Shown here: piece by piece, positions 34,098-42,972 of the stretch
Layout of the letters: every line of letters begins with the position of its first letter
Position numbering within the stretch: position 1 is the first letter of the stretch
Assembly (NCBI GenBank): GCA_937916845.1
Contig: CALFSK010000051.1
Coordinates: forward strand, 1 to 64,000
Source of the DNA: an uncultured Lactobacillus sp.
GTDB taxonomy: Bacteria; Bacillota; Bacilli; Lactobacillales; Lactobacillaceae
DNA: 64,000 nucleotides
Reading direction: 5' to 3'
Translations under genes and position numbers: made by a program
The notes under the pieces: generated by a model
What the model was told of the DNA's origin: nothing
Databases searched by the model: none
The model's input: the letters and a program-made list of their open reading frames with translations, nothing else

Positions 34098-37000
34098 ATG
34101 GTTACCAACCAACTATCCAGAACTCGTTGGAAAAAACTCAGTTTCGTCGTTGTAAGTTTCAGCACAATGACAGCGTTTTCTCAATTATCAGTTCACGCGT
34201 CCGCACCTGAACCATTCCCTTCATTGACGCAATCAACCACGCCAGTGACGCCCTTGGCCGCTAAAAATCTGACGGCCTTAAACTTGACCACAACGGCTAG
34301 TGAACCAATCACGGGGACGTTTGGTTCCAGCGCGTGGTCCTTGCAAGATGGCACCTTGACGATTGGACCAGGTGACTTTGCAAACAACACAACCGATAAG
34401 TCGCCGTGGAAAGCTTACAGCGCCTCAATTACCAAGATTGAAATCACCGGACCAGTTACGTTTAACACCGCAGCCGCGGGACTCTTTGCCGGCTTAAGCA
34501 ACCTAACTCAGATCGATGGCCTTGATCAAGTCGATACCAGTCGGACGACGAACCTTAACGATCTATTTTACGCAGACTCACAATTAATGGATTTGACCGG
34601 TGTCGAACACTGGGATACCAGTAAAGTTAAGACCATTGATCGAACCTTCTTCGCAACCGCGTTAGTCGGAACCCTTGACCTCAGCCACTGGGACGTCGGT
34701 TCGTTAACTAGCGGATCTATGGCATTCGGGCGTGCGGGTGCCTTCGATGACAATAGTCAGCGTTTATTTAAACTGTTAAATTTATCTGGTTGGAATTTTC
34801 AGGCACCAAAAGTTAGTCTAGCTAACTTTGGTTTCCAATTACAAGCGGAATCAATCAACACCTCCGACTGGCAAAGCACCAGCCATATCACCAGTATGGA
34901 GAGCATGTTCACCCTGGCTGGGATCAATAACATTGATATTTCTTCTTTTGACATGCGCAATTTAAGCACTTCTTACGGTGGCACTTGGCGAATGTTTGGC
35001 AGTGCCATGCTACTTAAAGAAATTAAACTCGGTCCCAATTCCAAGCTTGCTGGCACCGGCCTGAGATCAGTTTCTGAAACCAATAAATATACGGGCTATT
35101 GGCAAAACATCGGCACGGGAACGGCTAGTCAGCCAAATGGGGACCAGGTTTTAACGACTGACCAATTGGTATCAATCTACGATGGGACTAGCACCCCCGC
35201 AATTGACACTTTCGTTTGGCAACCTAAAGCTGCTGAACCGGTGACGGTCAACTATGTCGATCAGGCTGACCCGACCCACCCAATCAAGGCAGCCACCACG
35301 ATTACGGGTGCGATTGAGGATCCGTTCACCATAACGCCACCGGACATTGCGGGCTACACTTATCAGGGCACTCAAGATGACGTCCCACTTACGGGTACCA
35401 TCAGTGGCACAGCACAGACCATTACGCTCAATTATGCCAAACAGGGACAAGTGACCGTCAATTATCAAGATGAAGCGGGCACAACCATTGCGCCATCAAA
35501 GACAATGACGGGCGACTTAGGAACCAGCTACGAGATTGAGCCACAAGCCATTGACGGCTACAATTACTTATCCGGTAACTTAACTGGCACGTTCACTAGC
35601 AGCGACCAGACCGTCACGTTGACTTATCGAAAAATCCCAACCGAGGGTAGTATTACTGTAAACTATCTTGATTCCGACGGTCACGTTCTAGCTAAGCCGA
35701 CAACCATGACGGGCAAACTCGGTAGCGCCTATACTATCGAACCATTGACCATTGATGGCTATACTTTTGAATCGGGGCAAATGACTGGAACTTACACGCC
35801 GACTAGTCAATCTGTCAATCTCATTTATCGCAAACAGGTTGCTCAAGGAACGGTTACTGTGAACTACGTCGATGAACAAGGCAAGCAACTGGCCGAATCC
35901 ACGACGATGACCGGACCAGTCGCAACTGATTACACGATTGAAAAGAAGGTCATTGACGGCTACACCTTCCTTCAAGGTGACCTGACCGGACAATTTACGC
36001 CGACCGCTAAGACCATTACCCTAACTTACCGCAAGGATGCCGTGGCACAGGGAAAAGTCACCGTCAGCTACTTGGATGATCAAGGGAAAACGTTAGCTCC
36101 CGCGACCAGTTTAACTGGCGATATCGACACGCCCTACGTCGTTAGCCAACCAAGCATTTCAGGTTACACTTATCACCATGCTGAAGGCAACTTAACTGGC
36201 ACCTTTGCCAAGGACGACCAAACCGTCACGTTGATTTACCACGCTACCGAGGAAAAGCAAGGGCAAGTCATCGTTAAGTATCAAACTACCGATGGTCAAA
36301 CCCTGGCGCCAGATACTGAATTGACCGGGACCATTGCGTCTGCTTATACCATTACGCCACCGACGTTCAAGGATTACCAATACCAGCACGCTGATGGCAG
36401 CCTGACCGGACAGTTTAGTGAAAAATCGGCCACTGTCACACTAATGTATGCTAAGCATGCCGCTAAATTAGGACAAGTAATCGTCAACTATTTGGATTTA
36501 GACGGTCACACCTTAGCACCTCAAGATACGCTGACTGGGCCATTAGAGACGGCGTACACCACTACCGTTAAAGCAATTACCGGCTACACCCACGTTAAAA
36601 CAACGGGTGCCGCTACCGGAACGTTCAACGAACAGGCTCAGACTGTCAGTTACTTTTACCAGCAACAGGCTCCTGACAAGGACCATCGAAAATTAACCGG
36701 ACAGGACTTTACGATGACCGTGGACGGCCCAGCACCGACGGCCAGTGATTTCAAGGCCGTGGCGCAGGATAAAAATGGTCAGACTTTGAATGTGCACGTC
36801 GACCTTAGCCAGACTAATCGTCATAAAGTTGGGACCTATCCCGTTACTTTGAGTACTACCGATGGCCAAACCTTACTCGTTCACTTGCACGTGCAAGCGG
36901 CCCCCGATAGTGGTGATAATGGCGGTGGCGACGGCAATTCGACTGAGCCACCAGTCCTCCCCACAGACCCATCCGGTGAGCCGGACCTAGTTAAGCCCGA

Positions 37001-37211
37001 CCAACCTGGTACGCCAGCTAAGAAGCCAGAAACAACCAAGCCCCTACCAACGTCACCGATTAAAACGGTGACGTCGGCAAAGGTTCAAACAAAGTCAACA
37101 ACTGATAAAGCACTCCCCGCAACTAACGAATCCCGTACTCGTTGGATCGCGGTTGCTGGTGTGCTAGGTTTACTTGGATTAGGACTCACCTTATTAAAAC
37201 GATTTAAGTAG
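34098..37211 (+). CDS. LRR-MucBP cell-wall anchored surface protein, paralogue 2
   Basis: A 1037-residue tandem paralogue of the preceding gene with the same architecture: signal peptide (to about residue 34), BspA-type leucine-rich repeats (about 75-370), seven MucBP domains (381-856), Ig-like domain, Gly/Asn/Pro stretch, sortase motif LPATNE (from 1006), membrane helix and tail KRFK. Divergence is spread over the whole length, so the duplication is not recent. AAAAGGGAG precedes the ATG. It has its own promoter and terminator, so the copies can be expressed independently. Confidence 0.93.
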   Translation: MVTNQLSRTRWKKLSFVVVSFSTMTAFSQLSVHASAPEPFPSLTQSTTPVTPLAAKNLTALNLTTTASEPITGTFGSSAWSLQDGTLTIGPGDFANNTTDKSPWKAYSASITKIEITGPVTFNTAAAGLFAGLSNLTQIDGLDQVDTSRTTNLNDLFYADSQLMDLTGVEHWDTSKVKTIDRTFFATALVGTLDLSHWDVGSLTSGSMAFGRAGAFDDNSQRLFKLLNLSGWNFQAPKVSLANFGFQLQAESINTSDWQSTSHITSMESMFTLAGINNIDISSFDMRNLSTSYGGTWRMFGSAMLLKEIKLGPNSKLAGTGLRSVSETNKYTGYWQNIGTGTASQPNGDQVLTTDQLVSIYDGTSTPAIDTFVWQPKAAEPVTVNYVDQADPTHPIKAATTITGAIEDPFTITPPDIAGYTYQGTQDDVPLTGTISGTAQTITLNYAKQGQVTVNYQDEAGTTIAPSKTMTGDLGTSYEIEPQAIDGYNYLSGNLTGTFTSSDQTVTLTYRKIPTEGSITVNYLDSDGHVLAKPTTMTGKLGSAYTIEPLTIDGYTFESGQMTGTYTPTSQSVNLIYRKQVAQGTVTVNYVDEQGKQLAESTTMTGPVATDYTIEKKVIDGYTFLQGDLTGQFTPTAKTITLTYRKDAVAQGKVTVSYLDDQGKTLAPATSLTGDIDTPYVVSQPSISGYTYHHAEGNLTGTFAKDDQTVTLIYHATEEKQGQVIVKYQTTDGQTLAPDTELTGTIASAYTITPPTFKDYQYQHADGSLTGQFSEKSATVTLMYAKHAAKLGQVIVNYLDLDGHTLAPQDTLTGPLETAYTTTVKAITGYTHVKTTGAATGTFNEQAQTVSYFYQQQAPDKDHRKLTGQDFTMTVDGPAPTASDFKAVAQDKNGQTLNVHVDLSQTNRHKVGTYPVTLSTTDGQTLLVHLHVQAAPDSGDNGGGDGNSTEPPVLPTDPSGEPDLVKPDQPGTPAKKPETTKPLPTSPIKTVTSAKVQTKSTTDKALPATNESRTRWIAVAGVLGLLGLGLTLLKRFK
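35241..36665 (+). repeat. Seven MucBP coding repeats (paralogue 2)
   Basis: Same unit number and order as in paralogue 1, which places the amplification of the domains before the gene duplication. Confidence 0.85.
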
Positions 37212-37223
37212 TAATCAGCAACA

Positions 37224-37266
37224 AAGCGGCTCACCGACAACTATCATCCGTCGGTGGGTCGCTTTT
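37224..37266 (+). terminator. Terminator after paralogue 2
   Basis: A 14-bp stem AAGCGGCTCACCGA / TCGGTGGGTCGCTT with two G-U pairs, followed by TTCTTT. Confidence 0.88.
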
Positions 37267-37307
37267 CTTTAATCTCTAAAAAAATGTCGCCAGTACTATT
37301 TTGGCCT

Positions 37308-38234
37308 TCAACAACCTAATCCGCTCAACCCAACCTCTTTTATTATTGAGACCGTTTCCTTGATAAACTTAGACGTTGAACTTGATTCACAATACGAAAT
37401 ACCAACGTCTAAAGAGAATTGATCAATCGGTAATTTTAGCCCGTTGATGTCACCAATCTTGGGAAGATTCTCAATAATCTGTTTCATCGTAATTGTATAC
37501 CCACCCCCATTTGCTGCGAGTAAAGTTGCTAACATCGTATTTTGAACTTCCACGACATTTCTAACTCGAACCCCGTTATCCTTTAAAAAATGATCAATCA
37601 TTTCTTGGAACCGTGACTCTTGTGAAATGGTTATGAAGGGCGCGCCATTCAGGATTTTAATGTCATCACTCATGCTATCTCGGTATAAGTGACCCCGCTT
37701 AAATAATTTAGAATACTCTGGAATCACTAAATACAGTGGAATCCGCCCTAAACTTGAACTATTAATCTTTTCATTGTAAATAACCTTCCCAATAAAAATA
37801 TCAATTTTTCCAGATGGTAGGTCGCGTTCGGCAATACTCGTCGTTTCTTCAACAATCTTGATGTGTAACGCCGGAAAATGACGCTGAATTTTAAACAACA
37901 ACCGTGGCATCCAAAAATTAGCAAACCCGGGGTACACGGCTATGGTCAATGAACCACCCTGATGCTCCGAAAGTTGTTGCATTTCTGATTGCATTTTCCG
38001 TTCAATCAAAACTTCTTCCTGTAAATAGGCCAAAACCCGTGTTCCAGCATACGTCAGACTAATCGGCGTTAAGTTTCGATTAACAAGTTTAGTGCCAAAA
38101 TTGGTTTCGGTTTCTGTTAGTAGACGACTAATGTAGGGCTGACTGACGTAGCACGCCTGCGAAACTTGCGTAATCGTTGAATACTTCGTAACGCCTTCCA
38201 AAATGTCTTTCAATTTATCATTCATCACACTCAA
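37308..38234 (-). CDS. LysR-family transcriptional regulator
   Basis: A 308-residue regulator with an N-terminal winged HTH (TQVSQACYVSQPYISRLL, about 22-39) and a LysR substrate-binding domain (about 95-300). It is divergent from the three-domain reductase gene, the classical layout for a LysR protein controlling its neighbour. The TTG at 38234 is chosen because AAAGGGG lies 7 nt upstream; GTG 38228 and ATG 38225 are worse placed. A perfect palindrome (38250-38269) lies just upstream. The effector is unknown; a substrate or product of the reductase is the natural guess. Confidence 0.9.
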   Translation of the reverse strand: MSVMNDKLKDILEGVTKYSTITQVSQACYVSQPYISRLLTETETNFGTKLVNRNLTPISLTYAGTRVLAYLQEEVLIERKMQSEMQQLSEHQGGSLTIAVYPGFANFWMPRLLFKIQRHFPALHIKIVEETTSIAERDLPSGKIDIFIGKVIYNEKINSSSLGRIPLYLVIPEYSKLFKRGHLYRDSMSDDIKILNGAPFITISQESRFQEMIDHFLKDNGVRVRNVVEVQNTMLATLLAANGGGYTITMKQIIENLPKIGDINGLKLPIDQFSLDVGISYCESSSTSKFIKETVSIIKEVGLSGLGC

Positions 38235-38249
38235 TATTAGGCCCCTTTC

Positions 38250-38269
38250 TATAACTAATCAGTTATAGC
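38250..38269. promoter_or_regulatory. Candidate LysR operator
   Basis: CTATAACTAATCAGTTATAG is a perfect 8-bp inverted repeat with a 4-nt centre, and contains the T-N11-A pattern of LysR boxes. It abuts the ribosome binding site of the regulator gene, so it may serve autoregulation. Confidence 0.6.
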
Positions 38270-38287
38270 CATATGCCGATAAGTACT

Positions 38288-38316
38288 TTTACTTTAACAG
38301 AAAACGGTTTCATAAT
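38288..38316 (+). promoter_or_regulatory. Reductase promoter with overlapping cre-like site
   Basis: -35 TTTACT (38288-38293), 17-nt spacer, -10 CATAAT (38311-38316). CAGAAAACGGTTTCAT at 38298-38313 matches the CcpA cre consensus except at its first two bases and lies between -35 and -10, where binding would block RNA polymerase. Confidence 0.55.
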
Positions 38317-38386
38317 GAAGGAGAACTAATTAGGAACGCTCAATTTAACAAGACTTGTTAACAATAACACAAAGGCTGGTGAAGTA

Positions 38387-40777
38387 ATGAAACTCATTGG
38401 TATAACAGGAACTAATGCTGACTATTCATTCAATCGCTTTCTACTAAAATACATGCAAAATATTTTTAGCGACCGGGCAAAAATCGATTTCGTTGAAATC
38501 GATCAATTACCGCTTTTTAATGAAAACAATTGTCATAACGTCCCAGCATCTGTCAAAGAAATCTCACAACAAATCGACGATGCTGACGGTGTCATTATCG
38601 CAACTCCGGAATACGATCACGCAATTCCAGCTGCCTTAAAAAGTATGATTGAATGGCTATCATGTACTAGCCATCCCTTTAAAGACAAACCCGTCATGGT
38701 CGTTGGCGCATCTTATGGCAGTCAGGGAACCTCACGTGCCCAAACTAATTTAAAACAGATTTTGGACTCTCCTGGTGTCAACGCGCTAGTACTTCCAGGT
38801 AATGAATTTTTATTGGGAAACTGTCGGGATGAATTTGATGCCGATCACAAGTTAAAGAATAAACAAACTATCACATTTTTAACGGAATGTTTCGATAACT
38901 ATCTAGATTTCATTCATAAAATGGTTCCAGAATTAACTGAGGAGGATACTGAAATGAACTATGTCGATAAAATCGCTTGGAGTACAACCTATGACACGTT
39001 AGTACTCGGATTTGGTGGTGCTGGCGCTACCGCAGCCCGCCACGCAGCGGATAGTGGTGCAAAAGTATTATTAGTTGATGCTGCACCCGCTGGTCACGAA
39101 GGTGGTAACACCCGCTACGCTGCTCAAATTTTAGCTTCTGGAGATGACGTTCCCGGATTAAAGGCCTACTACAAAGCCATGACCGCACCATTTGATCTCG
39201 ATGAAAAGATGATCGATGTTTTCGTTGAAAAAATGGTCGATTTTCCTAACTATCTTCAAAACTATTTGGACGTTAAACCGTATAGTTTCAAGCACAGTGG
39301 TGGTCAATTATCCGCATTTGCCAAAAGTGTTATCTCGGAATTCCCAGAACTTGCAGGCGCAGATTCGACGGACGCTTTGACCGTGCATAACGGGATCTTT
39401 GACGCGGCGCTTTGGAAGATCATTCGCCAAAAAGTACTCGATCGTGCTGATTCAATTGACATTTGGTTAAACTCCCGGGCAATGCATTTAATTCAAGATC
39501 CAATCAGTAAAGTTGTTTTGGGTGCACAAATCGAGCGTAACGGAGAAACTTACAACGTTCGTGCGAAAAACGGGGTCGTTTTAACCGTTGGTGGCTTTGA
39601 AAATAATAAGGAACAAATTCAAGATTACCTTGGTGAAGCAAAGTTGTCACCACTCGGCACCCTTTATAACCGTGGCGATGGTATTCGAATGGCCTCCGAA
39701 GTTGGCGCTAAGTTATGGCATATGCATAACTACGAAGCGGTTGGTTTCCTTCACGGACTGGCTTTTAAGGTTCCAGACGGCAAACGTGCGCGCTTGATTC
39801 TCGACTACTGGCCAGATCTATATACCGGGAGTATTTTAACCATTGCGGACGATGCGACCCGTTACTTCAAAGAAGACGAAGAATGCCGTCACGGTCATAT
39901 TTGGGACCACGGAACTTGGCGCATTCCCCGTGCAAACCAACATCCATACTTGATCTTTGATCAGGCTCAGTTAGAACAGATTAAGGCTAATAAAAACATC
40001 CCTTATTCTGATTTCTTGGACACATTAGTTAAGGCCGATAGTATCGAGCAGTTAGCACAAAAGCTCAATGTTGATTCGGACAACCTGGTCAATACTGTGA
40101 CCGACTTCAACTTATTTGCTGAACAAGGAAAAGATTATGAGTACCACCGTGAACCAGCATCCATGCGAAAATTTGATAACGGCCCCTTCTATGCAGCCGC
40201 GTTAACCCATACCATGCTCAACACGCAAGGTGGGCCAAAGCGAAATGCGAATGCCGAAATCATTGGCTTAAACGGTGAACCTGTGCCCCATCTTTACGGT
40301 GCTGGTGAATTAGGTGGAATCAACACTAATCCGTATCAAGGTGGTAATAACTTAGCAGAATGCCTCATCTTTGGTAAAATCGCTGGCGAAAATGCGGCTA
40401 AGCCTAAGGGTGACACTGCTACCTCAGATAATCACGCTGAACCAAGTAAAATCGCGAGTGTTGCGCCACAAAACGACCTTGCACAAACCAACCTTGATGA
40501 CATCGATTTGGAATCGAATCAATACTTGGGTGTTAGTGACCAAGGAATTGGCGGTCGCGTTGTTGTTCGGGTCACCTACGATGATAGTAAAATCAAAGAT
40601 GTCGAAGTTATTGAACAAAACGAAAGTGAAGACTTTGGGTTAAAAGCTGTTGAGGAACTACCTAAAAATATGGTGGCTAATAACACCTATGATGTCGACG
40701 GTATTTCAGGTGCCTCCGCTTCAAGCCGAGCACTAAAGAGCGCTGTTAAAAATGCACTTGCTAAAGTCAGTGAATAA
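38387..40777 (+). CDS. Three-domain flavin reductase (FMN reductase - fumarate-reductase-like - FMN-binding)
   Basis: A 796-residue cytosolic fusion. Residues 1-185 are an NADPH-dependent FMN reductase-type flavodoxin fold (TPEYDHAIPAALKSMIEW). Residues about 190-680 are a fumarate reductase/flavocytochrome c-type FAD domain (GFGGAG at 208-213; THTMLNTQGG and NPYQGGNNLAEC near the active site). Residues about 710-796 are an FMN-binding domain with the flavinylation motif DGISGAS (771-777), predicted to carry covalent FMN on S777. It lacks a signal peptide. The layout resembles the L. plantarum hydroxycinnamate reductase HcrB, which reduces enoates with NADH; fumarate or another enoate is possible. 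A strong internal start exists at 38954. Confidence 0.88.
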   Translation: MKLIGITGTNADYSFNRFLLKYMQNIFSDRAKIDFVEIDQLPLFNENNCHNVPASVKEISQQIDDADGVIIATPEYDHAIPAALKSMIEWLSCTSHPFKDKPVMVVGASYGSQGTSRAQTNLKQILDSPGVNALVLPGNEFLLGNCRDEFDADHKLKNKQTITFLTECFDNYLDFIHKMVPELTEEDTEMNYVDKIAWSTTYDTLVLGFGGAGATAARHAADSGAKVLLVDAAPAGHEGGNTRYAAQILASGDDVPGLKAYYKAMTAPFDLDEKMIDVFVEKMVDFPNYLQNYLDVKPYSFKHSGGQLSAFAKSVISEFPELAGADSTDALTVHNGIFDAALWKIIRQKVLDRADSIDIWLNSRAMHLIQDPISKVVLGAQIERNGETYNVRAKNGVVLTVGGFENNKEQIQDYLGEAKLSPLGTLYNRGDGIRMASEVGAKLWHMHNYEAVGFLHGLAFKVPDGKRARLILDYWPDLYTGSILTIADDATRYFKEDEECRHGHIWDHGTWRIPRANQHPYLIFDQAQLEQIKANKNIPYSDFLDTLVKADSIEQLAQKLNVDSDNLVNTVTDFNLFAEQGKDYEYHREPASMRKFDNGPFYAAALTHTMLNTQGGPKRNANAEIIGLNGEPVPHLYGAGELGGINTNPYQGGNNLAECLIFGKIAGENAAKPKGDTATSDNHAEPSKIASVAPQNDLAQTNLDDIDLESNQYLGVSDQGIGGRVVVRVTYDDSKIKDVEVIEQNESEDFGLKAVEELPKNMVANNTYDVDGISGASASSRALKSAVKNALAKVSE
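38938..38956 (+). promoter_or_regulatory. Internal ribosome binding site and start inside the reductase
   Basis: TGAGGAGG (38938-38945) is followed 8 nt later by an in-frame ATG (38954), codon 190, exactly at the junction of the FMN reductase and FAD domains. Initiation here would give a free 607-residue FAD-FMN subunit. Confidence 0.6.
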
Positions 40778-41100
40778 TCAGATTTTTAAACCGCTTAAAT
40801 GTAGATGAGATTTAAATCAGATTGTCACACCTTTCCAGTAAATTTAATTTTTAGGACTTAAAAAACCAAATGAAGCCGTAACCACACAATCAATCGATTG
40901 CAGGTTGCGGCTTTACTTGGTTTTTCTCAACTTTAATTAATCCTTTTCCTCTAACGTTAGCGTAATCGCATTTAGCTCATTACTCACACAAATTTTTCTG
41001 AGGACAAGATCACTTTTACGCGGCGATAACGAATCGACTGTTCTTTAACGAAAAAAGGATATAAAAAGCACTCACACTATGGATTGCATACACTTACTAA
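40778..41100. other. Intergenic region after the reductase
   Basis: Contains the terminator at 40872-40915; the remaining AT-rich DNA shows no gene or repeat. Confidence 0.5.
40872..40915 (+). terminator. Terminator after the reductase gene
   Basis: Outer stem AAGCCGTAACC / GGTTGCGGCTT and inner CAATC / GATTG, then TTA..TTT. Confidence 0.75.
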
Positions 41101-41367
41101 TTATTTGTAGGTCTGATCTACCAAATAATCAGATATTCGTTCTAATCGTCGTCCGATACTATCTGGTTCATATTCTGGCTTGGGTGCATGATTCAAGTAA
41201 GCATCATCATATGCCATTTCGAAGGGACGCCAAGCTAACTCTGCATTATCGGGTGTGTAACTCAATCTAACTAGTTTATCTGACTGTGACACATCAAACC
41301 CAACAAATGGATTATCTGCATATTTACAGAAAAAATTGTTATCAGATTTAGATAACGTCAAAATCAT
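41101..41367 (-). CDS. Hypothetical 88-residue protein, last member of a decaying array
   Basis: An acidic, Tyr/Asp/Pro-rich soluble protein. AAGGGG lies 9 nt before the ATG, and no signal peptide or membrane segment is seen. Its segment WRPFEMAYDD is matched by a broken fragment (WEPFEMENY) 500 nt upstream, so it belongs to a duplicated family. No function is recognised; a small partner of the decayed protein lying between the copies is possible. Confidence 0.5.
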   Translation of the reverse strand: MILTLSKSDNNFFCKYADNPFVGFDVSQSDKLVRLSYTPDNAELAWRPFEMAYDDAYLNHAPKPEYEPDSIGRRLERISDYLVDQTYK

Positions 41368-41401
41368 GGCTTACGTCCCCTTCCTATTCACTTGAACAAT
41401 A

Positions 41402-41760
41402 TTACCAGTCTTCACATTTAGGGGTTACTCGTGTTTTATCACCAGCGTATTTCTGTACACTGGTATCTGTTTTGCTTGGCACAACCGTTGATGAGTGCAA
41501 CACACCAACAACATCTGAAAAGTGAACATTCTCACGAACCACACAGTCCCATTTTCTTTGGTTCAAGACCAAGGCTAGTGACTTTAATATCATCACTAAC
41601 AGTTGTATTCGTGGAAACTCACTTAATATTCCAGTTATTAGCATCCTTTGCAAAAACACATAACTCTTTAGAATCATTATATCGCATCTTAACATAGTCG
41701 GGAAATTCTTTAGATACACTATCCTAGCCAACTGACTCAGCAGTCCTATTCCACTGATTC
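41402..41760 (-). pseudogene. Decayed gene, unknown protein
   Basis: Translating the minus strand gives protein-like sequence (for example FPDYVKMRYNDSKELCVFAK and DDIKVTSLGLEPKKMGL) broken by TAG near 41724, TGA near 41619 and a frameshift near 41540; the last part ends GDKTRVTPKCEDW and a stop. No intact start is seen. An overlapping 109-codon open frame here is not protein-like over most of its length. Original function unknown. Confidence 0.6.
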
Positions 41761-41812
41761 TTCAATGACTCTAATCTTCTTGTTTTGTTAAACCATGATT
41801 AATTTTTTTGCA

Positions 41813-41878
41813 TCAGTAATTTGGATGCGTATCTGCTGAGAAAGTAGGATAGTTTTCCATTTCAAACGGCTCCCATTC
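41813..41878 (-). pseudogene. Remnant paralogue of the 88-residue protein
   Basis: A 21-codon fragment beginning EWEPFEMENYP, with an upstream in-frame stop and no start. It matches the middle of the 41101-41367 protein (AWRPFEMAYD). Confidence 0.5.
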
Positions 41879-41910
41879 CAACTAAAAATGGCACCACGAA
41901 CGGTACCACA

Positions 41911-41946
41911 AAAAGAACCGGCCCTCTTTTTTAGAGAGCCAGTTCT
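41911..41946 (-). terminator. Terminator after the SPFH gene
   Basis: Minus-strand stem AGAACTGGCTCTCT / AGAGGGCCGGTTCT (G-U pairs) followed by TTTT. Confidence 0.85.
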
Positions 41947-41984
41947 AAATTAAAATCGTTATAATCATTGTTATACCAGTATTT

Positions 41985-42851
41985 CTACTTCAAATCCGAC
42001 GTATTAATAATTGGCTGCGAACCCCGCTCCGAAATGATGGTGACCATCATATTGTTAATCAGTTGTAGCTTTTTATCATCCGACAGACTCATCCCGGTAT
42101 CCTTCTCTAACCGCTGAATCGTCTCCTCAGTAATCGATACGGCCCCTTCGACGATCACCTTCCGTGCGGACAGGATAGCGGATGACTGTTGCCGTTGCAA
42201 CATCGCACTCGCAATTTCCGTCGCGTAAGCCAAGTGGGTCAAACGAGTTTCCACGATTTCCACCCCGGCTACGTTCAGGCGTTCCTGTAGCTCTTCCGTC
42301 AAGCGGTCCGAAACTTCCGTTGGGTTACTCCGCAGCGTGACCTTTTCCTTATCATCAAACGTATCGTAAGGATACTCAGACGCCACGTGCCGAATAGCCG
42401 ATTCACTCTGAATTTCCACAAATTGTTCGTAGTCATCCACCGCAAACAGCGCCATACTCGTATCGACCACTTTAAATACGATTACCGCCGCAATCTCGAC
42501 CGGGTTCCCGCGTAAATCGTTCACCTTCAAAATGGCACTATTAAAGTTACGCACCCGCAGTGAAATTGCAAATTTATTAGTTAGTGGCACGGTCATAAAT
42601 AGCCCCGAATCACGAATCGTCCCAATGTATTTTCCAAAGAACGTCAACACCCGTGCTTCGTTTGGGCCCACGATCGTAAGCGAACTTGCCCCAAACGCCG
42701 CGATAATGATCAGCAACGCCCCTAAAATCACGTTAAAAAACTGATCCCCAGTCGCGCCAAGCCAAACGAGCCATCCCCCGGCCAGTACGAATAAGACTGC
42801 TAGGACTAATCCAATGTACCCATTAATATGAAAAACTTGTTTTTCTTTCAA
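41985..42851 (-). CDS. SPFH/band 7 (stomatin-like) membrane protein
   Basis: A 288-residue protein with two N-terminal membrane segments (about 11-31 and 38-58), a band 7/SPFH domain (about 58-220) and an Ala/Gln/Glu-rich coiled C-terminal part (MLQRQQSSAILSARKVIVEG) that drives oligomerisation. Such proteins scaffold membrane microdomains and regulate membrane proteases. TTG start at 42851, 6 nt after GGGGTGA. It is monocistronic, with its own terminator. Confidence 0.88.
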   Translation of the reverse strand: MKEKQVFHINGYIGLVLAVLFVLAGGWLVWLGATGDQFFNVILGALLIIIAAFGASSLTIVGPNEARVLTFFGKYIGTIRDSGLFMTVPLTNKFAISLRVRNFNSAILKVNDLRGNPVEIAAVIVFKVVDTSMALFAVDDYEQFVEIQSESAIRHVASEYPYDTFDDKEKVTLRSNPTEVSDRLTEELQERLNVAGVEIVETRLTHLAYATEIASAMLQRQQSSAILSARKVIVEGAVSITEETIQRLEKDTGMSLSDDKKLQLINNMMVTIISERGSQPIINTSDLK

Positions 42852-42915
42852 TGATGGTCACCCCTTTAATGCCTCTTATTATAACATGCGTCCCCGCTCA
42901 GGTTTGACTCTACAA

Positions 42916-42962
42916 CGATGTAAAAGACGTCCCACTTAACTAGTGAAACGTCTTTTACATCG
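42916..42962 (-). terminator. Terminator after the M20 gene
   Basis: Near-perfect inverted repeat CGATGTAAAAGACGT / ACGTCTTTTACATCG with an 18-nt centre. It begins 11 nt after the amidohydrolase stop. Confidence 0.75.
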
Positions 42963-42972
42963 TAATCTATTT

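Noticed and set aside
31922..36665. Regular DNA repeats that might suggest a CRISPR array
   Set aside because: The periodic units are about 195 nt, in frame and encode MucBP domains; no short identical repeats with unique spacers.
41402..41731. A 109-codon open frame on the minus strand
   Set aside because: Only its last 50 or so codons look like protein; another frame of the same strand continues the homologous-looking sequence through stops, so this is part of a pseudogene.
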